Counted from the stretch's first letter, positions 24,487 to 32,560 are shown. The stretch is DNA of 64,000 nucleotides from Sphingobium sp052327305 (GCF_052327305.1 NZ_CP182486.1:868001-932000); one strand, 5' to 3'. Numbers and translations: made by a program. The notes: a model not told the origin generated them from the sequence alone.

Positions 24487-25729
24487 AGCGCAGCACCTCG
24501 ACCGGATCGGTATTGGCAGCCTTGAGCGCGGGATAAAGCGTCGCGAGGAAACTGAAGCCGATCGCCATGAAGCAGATGACCCCGATCTCCACCGGATCAG
24601 GCTTAGAGGGCAGCTCCGTCAGGAAACGGATCGAGGGATCCCAGATATTCTGCCCGGTTAGCAACTGGATGAGGTCCAGCATGCCCTGCCTGAAATAGAG
24701 CAGAACAGACCCGAGAGCCAGCCCGGCCAGAGTCCCAAGCGTCCCAATTGAGAGGCCCACGGTCACGAAAATCCTGAGCAGGCTCGCACGGGTCGCCCCC
24801 ATGGTTCGCAAGATCGCGATATCGCGGGTCTTTGCACGGACGAGCATGATAAGAGACGACAATATGTTGAACACCGCGACCAGAATGATGAGCGACAGAA
24901 TGACGAAGGACACCACCCGATCCACCTGGAGTGCTTCGAAAAGCGAGGCATTCATCTGCCGCCAGTCGATGACGGTCGCCTTGTCCACAACAGCTTTGGC
25001 GAGCGGATCGAGTATTTTTTCCACGCGATCCGGATCCTGCGTCTTCACTTCGATCATGCCGACCTGATCGCCGAGAAGCAGCAGGGTCTGCGCGTCCTTC
25101 ATCGGCATAACGACGAACGCCTTGTCATAATCATAGACGCCGATCTCGAAGATCGCGCCGATCTCATAGGGAAGCTGGCGCGGCACAGTGCCGAAAGGCG
25201 TGGACCGGCCCGCAGGATTGATGATGCTGATCGTGCCGCCGACGCCGACCCCCAGCTGATCGGCCAGACGCGATCCGATCGCCACTTTGCCGCTTCCGGC
25301 GCGGATGGCGGCGAGCGAACCCGCCACCACCTTCGTCTTGAGCGAGGGATTGTCGCGAATGTCCGCCTCGTTCATGCCGCGCACCAGCGCCGCTTCTACC
25401 CGCCCCTCATGTGTGGCGAGGAGGGGCTGCTCGATGAGCGGCGTGGCACTGGTGACGCCGGGCGTCTTGCGGGCCGTCTCGACGATCTGACGCCAGTCGG
25501 CCAGCCGGCCGCCATAGCCCTGCACGACTGCATGGCCATTCAGGCCCACGATCTTGTCGAACAGTTCGGCCCGGAAGCCGTTCATCACGCTCATAACGAC
25601 GATCAGCGCGGCGACACCCAGCATGACTGCGACGAGGCTGATCGTGGCGACGAGGAAGATGAACCCCTCCCCTTTGCCCGGCAGCAGATACCGGCGGGCG
25701 ACCATCTGTTCATAGGTGGAGAGGATCAT
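24479..25729 (-). CDS. Lipoprotein-releasing ABC transporter permease (LolC/LolE)
   Basis: The product is 416 residues from the ATG at 25729. One membrane helix (about 24-48) precedes a large periplasmic domain (about 50-270), then three helices (about 273-300, 318-345 and 378-402), the MacB/FtsX layout. The N-terminus (YEQMVARRYLLPGKGEGF) and FNILSSLIMLVRAKTRDIAILRTMGA are typical of LolC/E. As in most alphaproteobacteria one permease gene is present, so it probably forms a homodimer with LolD. Confidence 0.95.
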   Translation of the reverse strand: MILSTYEQMVARRYLLPGKGEGFIFLVATISLVAVMLGVAALIVVMSVMNGFRAELFDKIVGLNGHAVVQGYGGRLADWRQIVETARKTPGVTSATPLIEQPLLATHEGRVEAALVRGMNEADIRDNPSLKTKVVAGSLAAIRAGSGKVAIGSRLADQLGVGVGGTISIINPAGRSTPFGTVPRQLPYEIGAIFEIGVYDYDKAFVVMPMKDAQTLLLLGDQVGMIEVKTQDPDRVEKILDPLAKAVVDKATVIDWRQMNASLFEALQVDRVVSFVILSLIILVAVFNILSSLIMLVRAKTRDIAILRTMGATRASLLRIFVTVGLSIGTLGTLAGLALGSVLLYFRQGMLDLIQLLTGQNIWDPSIRFLTELPSKPDPVEIGVICFMAIGFSFLATLYPALKAANTDPVEVLRYE

Positions 25730-25938
25730 GAAGGCAGATGGCTTTCCGATGACGACCTAGCCTCCCTATGGTGCGCCACTGGGCGAGGCAAGCATTTGCG
25801 CCGGCAAACAGCATCAAGAGTCTGTTGCGAATTTGGCACAGGAGCGACCGAAACTGCGCGCGCCTGTACTTGACCGATGACAGACGGCGAAGAGTCGCAT
25901 AGCTCTCAATCTCGAAGCACAGGTTCGTCACAACATGG

Positions 25939-26073
25939 CCGTGGTTCAGGGAGGTGGCTCCCGCTTCCAAGCTTGAGGGGGCTAAGGAAGCGCGTGGAGC
26001 CGCCAACCAAAGGGGGAGACGATTGATCGTCCACGGGCGCCCGGACTGGCAACAGTCTGGGCGCTTAGTGTTT
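25939..26073 (+). ncRNA. Candidate structured RNA, rod-like fold plus terminal hairpin
   Basis: The 497-bp gap 25730-26226 holds two RNA signals; this is the first. CCGTGG (25939-25944) pairs with CCACGG (26031-26036); inside, GGTGGCTCC (25953-25961) pairs with GGAGCCGCC (25996-26004), and CGCTTCC (25962-25968) with GGAAGCG (25986-25992), closing a 17-base loop. The 3' side of the open bubble carries a small ACGAT/ATCGT hairpin. A 12-bp stem GCGCCCGGACTG-GCAA-CAGTCTGGGCGC (26037-26064) with TTAGTGTTT follows. The rod with a central bubble recalls 6S RNA, but the identity is unproven and no convincing promoter was seen. 25730-25930 shows nothing I can support. Confidence 0.45.
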
Positions 26074-26168
26074 GAGGCTGCGACAAATCATGCGCCGATC
26101 CTCTTGAAAGCCTTTTCCTCCGTCCCATCTCTTTTCCATCCGGTCGCCAAGACGGGGCCGGATGATGA

Positions 26169-26226
26169 CCGGACGCCAAATGGGTCCGGCATCGCACATC
26201 AACTCGCTCATTTGAGGATTTGAACC
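26169..26226 (+). promoter_or_regulatory. ROSE-type RNA thermometer of hsp20
   Basis: The hairpin next to the start has TCGCT (26204-26208) opposite the ribosome site AGGA (26215-26218): CTCGCTCA-TT-TGAGGA, with outer TCAA/TTGA pairs (26199-26202 and 26220-26223). This matches the U(U/C)GCU-versus-SD signature of ROSE elements, including the G opposite G. A helper stem CCGGAC/GTCCGG (26169-26174 and 26184-26189) lies before it. ROSE elements melt on heat shock and free translation of small heat shock genes in alphaproteobacteria. Confidence 0.72.
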
Positions 26227-26703
26227 ATGCGAAGCTTTGATCTCACTCCTTATCGTCGCTCCACTGTCGGCTTTGACCGCATCTTCGATTTCATCGAGAG
26301 CAGCGCTCGCCTTCAGCAGGACAACTACCCTCCTTTCAACATCGAGCGCATCGACCAGGATCGATATCGCGTCACGCTGGCGGTTGCCGGCTTCAAGACC
26401 GACGAGATCGACATCACTGCGCAGCAGAACCTCCTGCATATCACCGGCCGCAAGGACGAGACCTCGCAGGACGATCGCGCCAAGTTCCTCCACCTCGGCA
26501 TCGCCAACCGGAGCTTCGAGCGCCGGTTCGAGCTGGCCGACTTTGTCCGCGTCGAGAATGCCGAACTTGCCGATGGCCTGCTCGTCGTCTCCCTCATCCG
26601 TGAGGTGCCCGACGCAATGAAGCCGCGCAAGATCGCCATCAACGGCAAGGGCGCCGTGGTGGAACTCGAATCAGGTGACCGGGCGGACAAGAACGCCGCC
26701 TGA
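26227..26703 (+). CDS. Hsp20/IbpA-type small heat shock protein
   Basis: The product is 158 residues from the ATG at 26227, eight bases after AGGA. It is an ATP-independent holdase that binds unfolding proteins. The alpha-crystallin domain runs from about residue 36 (PFNIERIDQDRYRVTLAVAGF) to 130, with LLHITGRKDE and a late GLLVVSLIREVP; the tail has KPRKIAI, an I-x-I-like oligomerisation motif (RKIAI). Its start MRSFDLTPYRRSTVGFDRIF is typical of class A rhizobial/sphingomonad members. Control by the ROSE leader is expected. Confidence 0.93.
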   Translation: MRSFDLTPYRRSTVGFDRIFDFIESSARLQQDNYPPFNIERIDQDRYRVTLAVAGFKTDEIDITAQQNLLHITGRKDETSQDDRAKFLHLGIANRSFERRFELADFVRVENAELADGLLVVSLIREVPDAMKPRKIAINGKGAVVELESGDRADKNAA

Positions 26704-26740
26704 TCGCCGAACCAGTCTCTCAAACCAGTCGAGAGAACGG

Positions 26741-26770
26741 GGGCGTCCGGGGAAACCCGGGCGCCCTTTT
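26741..26770. terminator. Rho-independent terminator between hsp20 and pyrG
   Basis: GGGCGTCCGGG (26741-26751), loop GAAA, CCCGGGCGCCC (26756-26766) and TTTT. The 11-bp stem has one G-U. It ends hsp20 transcription and, read from the other side, lies just after the pyrG stop. Confidence 0.82.
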
Positions 26771-26777
26771 CCGTATG

Positions 26778-28415
26778 TCAAACCAGCCGGCTCTGCCGAA
26801 GCGCCGCAGCGATGAAGCTGGCGAACAGCGGGTGCGGATCGAACGGCTTTGACTTGAGCTCCGGGTGGAACTGCACGCCCACGAACCACGGATGGTCGGG
26901 CCGCTCGACGATCTCGGGCAACATGCCATCCGGCGACATGCCCGAAAAAACGAGGCCACCGTCCTCCAGCATGGCGCGATAGCCCGTATTGACCTCATAG
27001 CGGTGGCGGTGCCGCTCGCTGATGCTCGTGGTGCCGTAAATGGAGGAAACCACGCTGTTGCCGGTGAGCTTGGCCTCATAAGCGCCGAGCCGCATCGTGC
27101 CGCCAAGGTCGCCACCCGATTCGCGCTTCTGGATGCCTTCCGCGCTCATCCACTCGGTGATGATGCCGACGACTGGCTCGTCTGTATGGCCGAACTCGGT
27201 GGACGAGGCATTCGCCACGCCGCCGAGATTCCGCGCGCCTTCGATACAGGCCATCTGCATACCGAAGCAGATGCCGAAATAGGGGATCTCGCGCTCGCGG
27301 GCGAAGCGCACGCTCGCGATCTTCCCTTCCGCGCCGCGATGGCCGAAGGCGCCGGGAACGAGAATGGCATGGCACGGCTCAAGCCGCGCCGCGATCTCGC
27401 TCTCGTCCTCATTCTCGAACAGCTCCGCGTCGATCCAGTCGATGTTGACCTTCACGCGATTGGCAATGCCGCCGTGCACGAGCGCTTCGTTGAGCGACTT
27501 ATACGCGTCTGGCAGACCGACATATTTGCCGACCACGCCGACCGTCACTTCACCTTCCGGGTTCTGCAACCGATCCATGATGTCGAGCCAGCGCTCGAGA
27601 TCCGGCTCGCCGCGCGGCTCGATGCCGAAAGCGCGCAGCACTTCGTCGTCCAGCCCTTCGGCATGATATTGCGCAGGCACGGCGTAAATGCTGTCCGCAT
27701 CCAGCGCGGGAATGACCGCTTCCTTGGGGACGTTGCAGAAGAGCCCGATCTTCGCGCGCTCGCCGTCCGGCAGCGGCTTCTCGCAGCGGCAGACCAACAC
27801 GTCCGGAGCGACGCCAAGCGCCGCAAGCTCCCGCACGCTATGCTGAGTGGGCTTGGTCTTCAATTCACCTGCCGCCGAGATATAGGGCACTAACGTCACA
27901 TGGATGCTGACGGACTGGCCACGCCCCAATTCATTGCGCAGCTGACGGATTGCCTCGATAAATGGCAGTGACTCGATGTCGCCCACAGTGCCGCCAATCT
28001 CGCACAGAACGAAATCGAGATCGTCCGTCTCGGCGAGCGCGAACGCCTTGATCGCATCCGTCACATGCGGGACGACCTGCACGGTCGCGCCGAGATAGTC
28101 CCCGCGTCGCTCGCGCTGAATGATCTGCTGATAGATGCGCCCGGACGTGACGTTATCCGCCTGACGGGCCGAAACGCCGGTAAAGCGCTCATAATGGCCG
28201 AGATCGAGATCGGTCTCTGCCCCGTCGTCCGTCACATAGACCTCGCCATGCTGGTAAGGCGACATCGTGCCGGGATCGACGTTCAGATAGGGATCGAACT
28301 TGCGGATGCGGACTCGGTAGCCGCGTGCCTGAAGGAGCGCGGCGAGCGAGGCGGCCATGAGGCCTTTGCCAAGCGATGAGACCACGCCGCCGGTGATGAA
28401 GATGAACCGCGCCAT
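26778..28415 (-). CDS. pyrG: CTP synthase
   Basis: The product is 545 residues from the ATG at 28415, the normal length. It aminates UTP to CTP with glutamine and ATP. The N-terminal synthase domain starts FIFITGGVVSSLGKGLMAASL, has KFDPYLNVDPGTMSPYQHGEVYV, and the C-terminal glutaminase has YFGICFGMQMA with the nucleophile Cys (about 383) and FHPELKSKP with its His/Glu. The 237-bp gap upstream to secG contains the conserved element at 28521-28557, about 106 bp before the start. Confidence 0.97.
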   Translation of the reverse strand: MARFIFITGGVVSSLGKGLMAASLAALLQARGYRVRIRKFDPYLNVDPGTMSPYQHGEVYVTDDGAETDLDLGHYERFTGVSARQADNVTSGRIYQQIIQRERRGDYLGATVQVVPHVTDAIKAFALAETDDLDFVLCEIGGTVGDIESLPFIEAIRQLRNELGRGQSVSIHVTLVPYISAAGELKTKPTQHSVRELAALGVAPDVLVCRCEKPLPDGERAKIGLFCNVPKEAVIPALDADSIYAVPAQYHAEGLDDEVLRAFGIEPRGEPDLERWLDIMDRLQNPEGEVTVGVVGKYVGLPDAYKSLNEALVHGGIANRVKVNIDWIDAELFENEDESEIAARLEPCHAILVPGAFGHRGAEGKIASVRFAREREIPYFGICFGMQMACIEGARNLGGVANASSTEFGHTDEPVVGIITEWMSAEGIQKRESGGDLGGTMRLGAYEAKLTGNSVVSSIYGTTSISERHRHRYEVNTGYRAMLEDGGLVFSGMSPDGMLPEIVERPDHPWFVGVQFHPELKSKPFDPHPLFASFIAAALRQSRLV

Positions 28416-28520
28416 GGGAGAAGACGCTTACGCGGAGGGAGGACAAAAGGGCAAGCGGACAACTCCTTGCTGCGCGAAAAAAATGAATCCTCATGACGGC
28501 ACGAGAACGAAAATCCCGCC

Positions 28521-28557
28521 AAAGGTTCTAAAGGTTCTAGTCCTTAGAGCAAAAAAA
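28521..28557 (-). repeat. Conserved promoter-region element, copy B
   Basis: On the minus strand this reads TTTTTTTGCTC, 10 bases, AACCTTTAGAACCTTT, in the same arrangement as copy A at 18041-18077. In plus coordinates the 16-mer is 28521-28536 and the A-run 28551-28557. The AAAGGTTCT unit is itself repeated in tandem (28521-28538). It points toward pyrG. Role unknown. Confidence 0.7.
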
Positions 28558-28652
28558 CGAACGTAAGCGTGGCGACCCAAGGCCGCCGCGCAACGAACAC
28601 ATGCATAACGAAAGCAGTGTAGGACAGCGGTAAGGCTGTCCTGTGACGCCGG

Positions 28653-29048
28653 TCAGTTGGCGAGCGGCACTGCGCTGTTCGAGGCCGCGTTAGCCGGTGC
28701 CGCAGGGGCACCCTGCCCGGCCGCGCCATTGCCAAGCAGATCCGGCGCAGGGGCCGGAGCCGCAGGAGCGTTCACGCTCGCTGCATTGCCGACCAGCGAG
28801 GTGTCGATGGCCGCTGCACGATGCTGGGTCGCCGCGATGACGGCAAGGACGATGCTGAGACCGACGAAGATCGTCGCGAGAATCGAAGTCGCCCGCGTCA
28901 GGAAATCGGCAGCGCCCCGCGCCGACATGAAGCTCGCCGGGCTGCCGCCACCGGTAAGGCCACCGCCCTCCGAGCGCTGCATCAGGATGACCGTGACCAG
29001 CGCCGCAGCGACGATAGCCTGGACGACAAGAAGAAAGGTGAAGAGCAT
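28653..29048 (-). CDS. secG: Preprotein translocase subunit SecG
   Basis: The product is 131 residues from the ATG at 29048. SecG supports SecYE during protein export. Helix 1 (about 4-22) is followed by the conserved LMQRSEGGGLTGGGSP loop, RATSILATIFVGLSIVLAVIA is helix 2 (about 52-72), and the last 55 residues are an Ala/Pro/Asn-rich tail common in alphaproteobacterial SecG. It lies upstream of pyrG on the same strand, a common alphaproteobacterial order. Confidence 0.93.
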   Translation of the reverse strand: MLFTFLLVVQAIVAAALVTVILMQRSEGGGLTGGGSPASFMSARGAADFLTRATSILATIFVGLSIVLAVIAATQHRAAAIDTSLVGNAASVNAPAAPAPAPDLLGNGAAGQGAPAAPANAASNSAVPLAN

Positions 29049-29188
29049 CGGGAAAATCGGTTCCGTCTCTGGGAAAGGCGCCCCTTAGCGCGGAAGGGAG
29101 CAGGGTTCAACCATTGGCATTGCGATGAGCCGGTCGCCTGTCAAACGGCTCCGTCCGTCGCATCCGCCGACACCCCGTCCCATTCCCC

Positions 29189-29213
29189 GGAACCTGTAAC
29201 AGATCAGTTCGCT
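29189..29213 (+). promoter_or_regulatory. Possible EcfG-type promoter of the PfpI/DUF3606 pair
   Basis: GGAAC (29189-29193), 16 bases, CGCT (29210-29213) resembles GGAAC-N16-CGTT with one mismatch. It lies 70 bp before the PfpI-family gene. The rest of the 29049-29282 gap shows nothing I can support. Confidence 0.3.
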
Positions 29214-29282
29214 TGCATGGCTATGCAGCCCGCATTGGGCACCCCTCCCAAGCTCTCGCAAACGCCCTGAAAGGCCCCGACC

Positions 29283-29840
29283 ATGACACTCGACGGAAAG
29301 AAGATCGCCATCCTCATCGCGCCGCGCGGCACAGAAGAACCCGAATTCGTACAGCCACGGCAGGCCGTGCAGGACGCCGGAGCGGAAGTGACCGTCATAG
29401 GACTGGAGCCGGGCGAAGCGCGCACGAACAACAGCGATCTCGATCCGGGAGGCAGCTATGCCGTCGACATGACCATCGATCAGGTTTCTGCAGAGCAATT
29501 CGATGGGCTCATCATTCCGGGAGGCACGGTTGGTGCGGACACGCTGCGGGGAAACGGCGATGTGATAAACTTCGTCGAGGCGTTCTTCGACCAGAAGAAG
29601 CCGGTCGGCGCGATCTGCCACGGCCCCTGGTTGCTGGTGGAGGCCGATGTCCTCGATGACCGGTCTCTGACATCTTATCTGACGCTGCAGACCGACATCG
29701 AGAATGCCGGCGGAAATTGGCTCGACGAGGAAGTGATCGTTGACGAAGGCCTCGTGACGAGCCGGAACCCCGACGACCTCCCCGCCTTTTGCGCGAAGAT
29801 CGTGGATGAGTTTGGCGAAGGACGTCACGCAGCTTCGTGA
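29283..29840 (+). CDS. DJ-1/PfpI family protein (YhbO-like)
   Basis: The product is 185 residues from the ATG at 29283. The nucleophile Cys is in VGAICHGPWLLVEA (about residue 106), with the preceding elbow GLIIPGGTVGADTLR and an N-terminal Glu near KIAILIAPRGTEEPEF. Members act as stress-linked deglycases or hydrolases of methylglyoxal products, or general protective chaperones; which applies is unsettled. It is followed 38 bases later by a DUF3606 gene, a pairing often seen among general stress genes. Confidence 0.88.
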   Translation: MTLDGKKIAILIAPRGTEEPEFVQPRQAVQDAGAEVTVIGLEPGEARTNNSDLDPGGSYAVDMTIDQVSAEQFDGLIIPGGTVGADTLRGNGDVINFVEAFFDQKKPVGAICHGPWLLVEADVLDDRSLTSYLTLQTDIENAGGNWLDEEVIVDEGLVTSRNPDDLPAFCAKIVDEFGEGRHAAS

Positions 29841-29878
29841 AAGGCCGGTGGAGCAGCGGATCGGAAAGGAGAAGCCCT

Positions 29879-30055
29879 ATGAGCGATAACAGGAACGATC
29901 GCGGCCCGCGGGATGCGACGCGGGTCAATCTGACCGAGGACTATGAAGTCCAATACTGGACGAACCGGTTTGGAGTTTCGGAAGATCGGCTTCGCTCAGC
30001 CGTGGATAAAGTGGGTGTCAGCGTTGACGCGCTTGCGGAGGAACTGAACGGCTGA
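29879..30055 (+). CDS. DUF3606 small protein
   Basis: The product is 58 residues from the ATG at 29879, with AAGGAG seven bases upstream; a longer frame from 29837 lacks a ribosome site. The core VNLTEDYEVQYWTNRFGVS followed by AVDKVGVSVDAL is the DUF3606 pattern: a short basic head, then a helix-turn resembling a small DNA- or protein-binding fold. Function unknown; usually stress-induced in alphaproteobacteria. Confidence 0.82.
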   Translation: MSDNRNDRGPRDATRVNLTEDYEVQYWTNRFGVSEDRLRSAVDKVGVSVDALAEELNG

Positions 30056-30110
30056 TCGGTATCGAGCGTGCGGCACCGACTGCAATCGATAAGGCGATCA
30101 GTCCAGACGG

Positions 30111-30135
30111 CATTGATCGAGCAATACGATCAATG
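30111..30135. promoter_or_regulatory. 25-bp perfect dyad before ahpC (OxyR-type site candidate)
   Basis: CATTGATCG (30111-30119), AGCAATA, CGATCAATG (30127-30135) is a perfect 9-bp inverted repeat with a seven-base spacer. ATCG-N7-CGAT has the half-site geometry of LysR-type OxyR (ATAG-N7-CTAT). A second pair, ATCG/CGAT, lies at 30085-30098. The dyad ends 89 bp before ahpC. Confidence 0.5.
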
Positions 30136-30224
30136 TCCGCAGTTAAACCTGTTGGATTAATCAGTGGCGACGCACTATCTCGCCTCTACCAGTTTCAACC
30201 CAACGGCAAAGGAGCCACCCTCTC

Positions 30225-30788
30225 ATGGGCATTATCGGAAGCAAGATCAAACCCTTCACTACGCAGTCCTACTATCAGGGCAAATTCGTGGAGGTGAGCG
30301 ACACCGATACGGCCGGCAAATGGGCGGTGTTCTTTTTCTACCCCGCCGACTTCACCTTCGTTTGCCCGACGGAGCTGGAAGACCTTGCCGACCAGTATGA
30401 GACGCTGAAGGGTCTGGGCGTCGAAGTCTATTCGGTCTCGACCGACACGCACTTCAGCCACAAGGCATGGCACGACAGCTCGCCGGCGATCGGAAAGATC
30501 AACTACCACATGCTGGGCGACCAGAATCACACCATCGCCAACAACTTCGGCGTGCTGCGTGACGGCGTGGGCCTTGCCGACCGTGCCACGTTCGTTGTCG
30601 ATCCCGATGGTGTGATCCAGGTGATGGAGATCACATCCGAGGGCGTCGGCCGCAATGCCGAGGAACTGGTCCGCAAGATCAAGGCTGCCGTCTACGTGCG
30701 TGCCCACCCCGGCGAGGTCTGCCCCGCCAAGTGGGAGGAAGGTGGCGAGACGCTCGCGCCCTCCATCGACCTTGTCGGCAAGATCTGA
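30225..30788 (+). CDS. ahpC: Alkyl hydroperoxide reductase subunit C (2-Cys peroxiredoxin)
   Basis: The product is 187 residues from the ATG at 30225, with AAGGAG upstream. It reduces hydrogen peroxide and organic peroxides. The peroxidatic Cys is in ADFTFVCPTELED (about 47) and the resolving Cys in HPGEVCPAKWEEGGETL (about 166). STDTHFSHKAWH is typical of AhpC. The protein is recycled by AhpF, encoded next. A dyad upstream suggests OxyR control. Confidence 0.97.
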   Translation: MGIIGSKIKPFTTQSYYQGKFVEVSDTDTAGKWAVFFFYPADFTFVCPTELEDLADQYETLKGLGVEVYSVSTDTHFSHKAWHDSSPAIGKINYHMLGDQNHTIANNFGVLRDGVGLADRATFVVDPDGVIQVMEITSEGVGRNAEELVRKIKAAVYVRAHPGEVCPAKWEEGGETLAPSIDLVGKI

Positions 30789-30807
30789 CCTTAATTTTAC
30801 CTCTGTC

Positions 30808-30871
30808 GGAGCCGCTCCCCCTTTGCGGCTCCGGTCTGGCCGGGCGGCGCCCCTCCCACACGTCGCCCGGC
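30808..30871 (+). other. Two tandem hairpins between ahpC and ahpF
   Basis: GGAGCCGC/GCGGCTCC (30808-30815 and 30825-30832) and GCCGGGCG/CGCCCGGC (30839-30846 and 30864-30871) are perfect 8-bp stems. Neither has a T run, so they look like mRNA processing or stabilising structures, or partial attenuation, that would keep ahpC mRNA above ahpF mRNA. Confidence 0.5.
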
Positions 30872-30949
30872 ACCCCTTCCGCAACCTTCATCAGCGCGAC
30901 CGACGCGAGGCAGCTTTGCTTCGCGACTGGCGCCTGACGCCCGCGAGAC

Positions 30950-32542
30950 ATGACCATGCTTGATGCCGCCACGACCACCCAGCTGAAGACCTATCTCGGC
31001 AATCTGCGCCGGCCGATCGAACTGGTCGCGAGCCTGGGCGACGACCCCAAGTCGGCGGATATGCGCCAGCTTGTCGAAGAGATCGCGGCGGCTTCCGACA
31101 AGGTGAGCGCGCGGTTCGACGGCACGGACGCCCGTCGGCCTTCGTTCGCGATCCGCGCGGATGGCGGGAAGGCTGAGGCCGTGTTCGCGGGCCTGCCGAT
31201 GGGCCATGAGTTCACCTCTCTGGTGCTGGCGCTGCTCCATGTCGGCGGTCATCCCCCCAAGGAAGACGCCGAACTGCTCGATGCCGTGCGCGCGCTGGAA
31301 GGCGACTATCACTTCGAGACCTTCTTCTCGCTCACCTGCCAGAACTGCCCGGACGTCGTGCAGGCGCTGAACATGATGGCGGCGCTCAACCCGGGCGTGA
31401 CGCATACGGCGATCGACGGAGCGCTGTTCCAGCAGGAAGTCGAGGCGCGCAAGGTGATGGCAGTGCCGACCGTCTATCTGAACGGCGAGCCCTTCGGCCA
31501 GGGCCGCATGGATCTGGCGCAGATCATGGCGAAGCTGGACAGCGGCGCGGTCGCTCGCGCTGCCGAGAAGATCGCCGCCAAGGAGCCGTTCGACGTGCTG
31601 GTCGTGGGCGGTGGCCCCGCCGGTGCGGCCGCCGCGATCTATGCCGCGCGCAAGGGCATTCGCACGGGTGTCGTCGCCGAGCGTTTCGGCGGGCAGGTGC
31701 TCGACACCATGGCCATCGAGAACTTCATCTCCGTGCCGCACACCGAAGGGCCGAAGCTCGCCGCGCATCTGGAGAGCCATGTGAAGGACTATGACGTCGA
31801 CATCATGAATGTGCAGGCGGCGGAGATGCTGATCCCCGGCGGCGCCAACGGCTATCACGAGGTGAAGCTGGCGAGCGGGGCGAACCTGAAGGCCCGCACG
31901 GTCATCCTCTCCACGGGTGCGCGCTGGCGGCAGATGGGGGTGCCGGGCGAAGACGAATATCGCAACAAGGGCGTGGCCTATTGCCCGCACTGCGACGGCC
32001 CGCTCTTCAAGGGCAAGCGCACGGCCGTAATCGGCGGCGGCAACTCCGGCGTGGAAGCGGCGATCGACCTCGCCGGGATCGTCGCCCATGTCACGCTGAT
32101 CGAGTATGACAGCCAGCTGCGTGCGGACGCCGTGCTGCAGGCCAAGCTCTACAGCCTGCCAAATGTGAAGGTCATCACATCCGCGCTGACCAGCGAAGTG
32201 CTGGGCGACGGCGACAAGGTGACGGGCCTGATCTACAAGGACCGCAACCATGGCACGGAGCACCAGATCGAGCTGGAAGGCATTTTCGTGCAGATTGGGC
32301 TCATCCCAAACAGCGAATGGCTGAAGGACGCCGTGGCGCTCAGTCCGCGCGGCGAGATCGAGGTGGATGCGCGCGGCGCGACGAGCCAGCCGGGCATCTT
32401 CGCGGCCGGCGACGTGACGACCGTACCCTACAAGCAGATCGTCATCGCAATGGGCGAGGGTTCGAAAGCCGCGCTCTCCGCCTTCGATCATCTGATCCGC
32501 AACAGCGTGGAGGTTCCGGCGCAGGCCGCCGAAGCCGCCTGA
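30950..32542 (+). CDS. ahpF: Alkyl hydroperoxide reductase subunit F
   Basis: The product is 530 residues from the ATG at 30950 (another ATG is at 30956). It is an NADH-dependent flavoprotein that reduces AhpC. The N-terminal double-thioredoxin domain has SLTCQNCPDVV (about residue 130), then the FAD fold VLVVGGGPAGAAAAIYAARKG (about 217), the redox AYCPHCDGPLF and NADH motif VIGGGNSGVEAAIDLAG. Both CxxC pairs are intact and length is normal (about 520). Confidence 0.97.
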   Translation: MTMLDAATTTQLKTYLGNLRRPIELVASLGDDPKSADMRQLVEEIAAASDKVSARFDGTDARRPSFAIRADGGKAEAVFAGLPMGHEFTSLVLALLHVGGHPPKEDAELLDAVRALEGDYHFETFFSLTCQNCPDVVQALNMMAALNPGVTHTAIDGALFQQEVEARKVMAVPTVYLNGEPFGQGRMDLAQIMAKLDSGAVARAAEKIAAKEPFDVLVVGGGPAGAAAAIYAARKGIRTGVVAERFGGQVLDTMAIENFISVPHTEGPKLAAHLESHVKDYDVDIMNVQAAEMLIPGGANGYHEVKLASGANLKARTVILSTGARWRQMGVPGEDEYRNKGVAYCPHCDGPLFKGKRTAVIGGGNSGVEAAIDLAGIVAHVTLIEYDSQLRADAVLQAKLYSLPNVKVITSALTSEVLGDGDKVTGLIYKDRNHGTEHQIELEGIFVQIGLIPNSEWLKDAVALSPRGEIEVDARGATSQPGIFAAGDVTTVPYKQIVIAMGEGSKAALSAFDHLIRNSVEVPAQAAEAA

Positions 32543-32560
32543 CCGCGAGAAGAAAGCGAG

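Noticed and set aside
25710..26006. 98-codon minus-strand frame between lolC and hsp20
   Set aside because: Random-looking composition, no ribosome site, and it overlaps both the lolC start and the folded RNA.
28500..28540. GTTC-N5-GTTC in the pyrG element as LexA box
   Set aside because: LexA sites of this group need a seven-base spacer; the five-base spacing comes from the tandem AAAGGTTCT unit.
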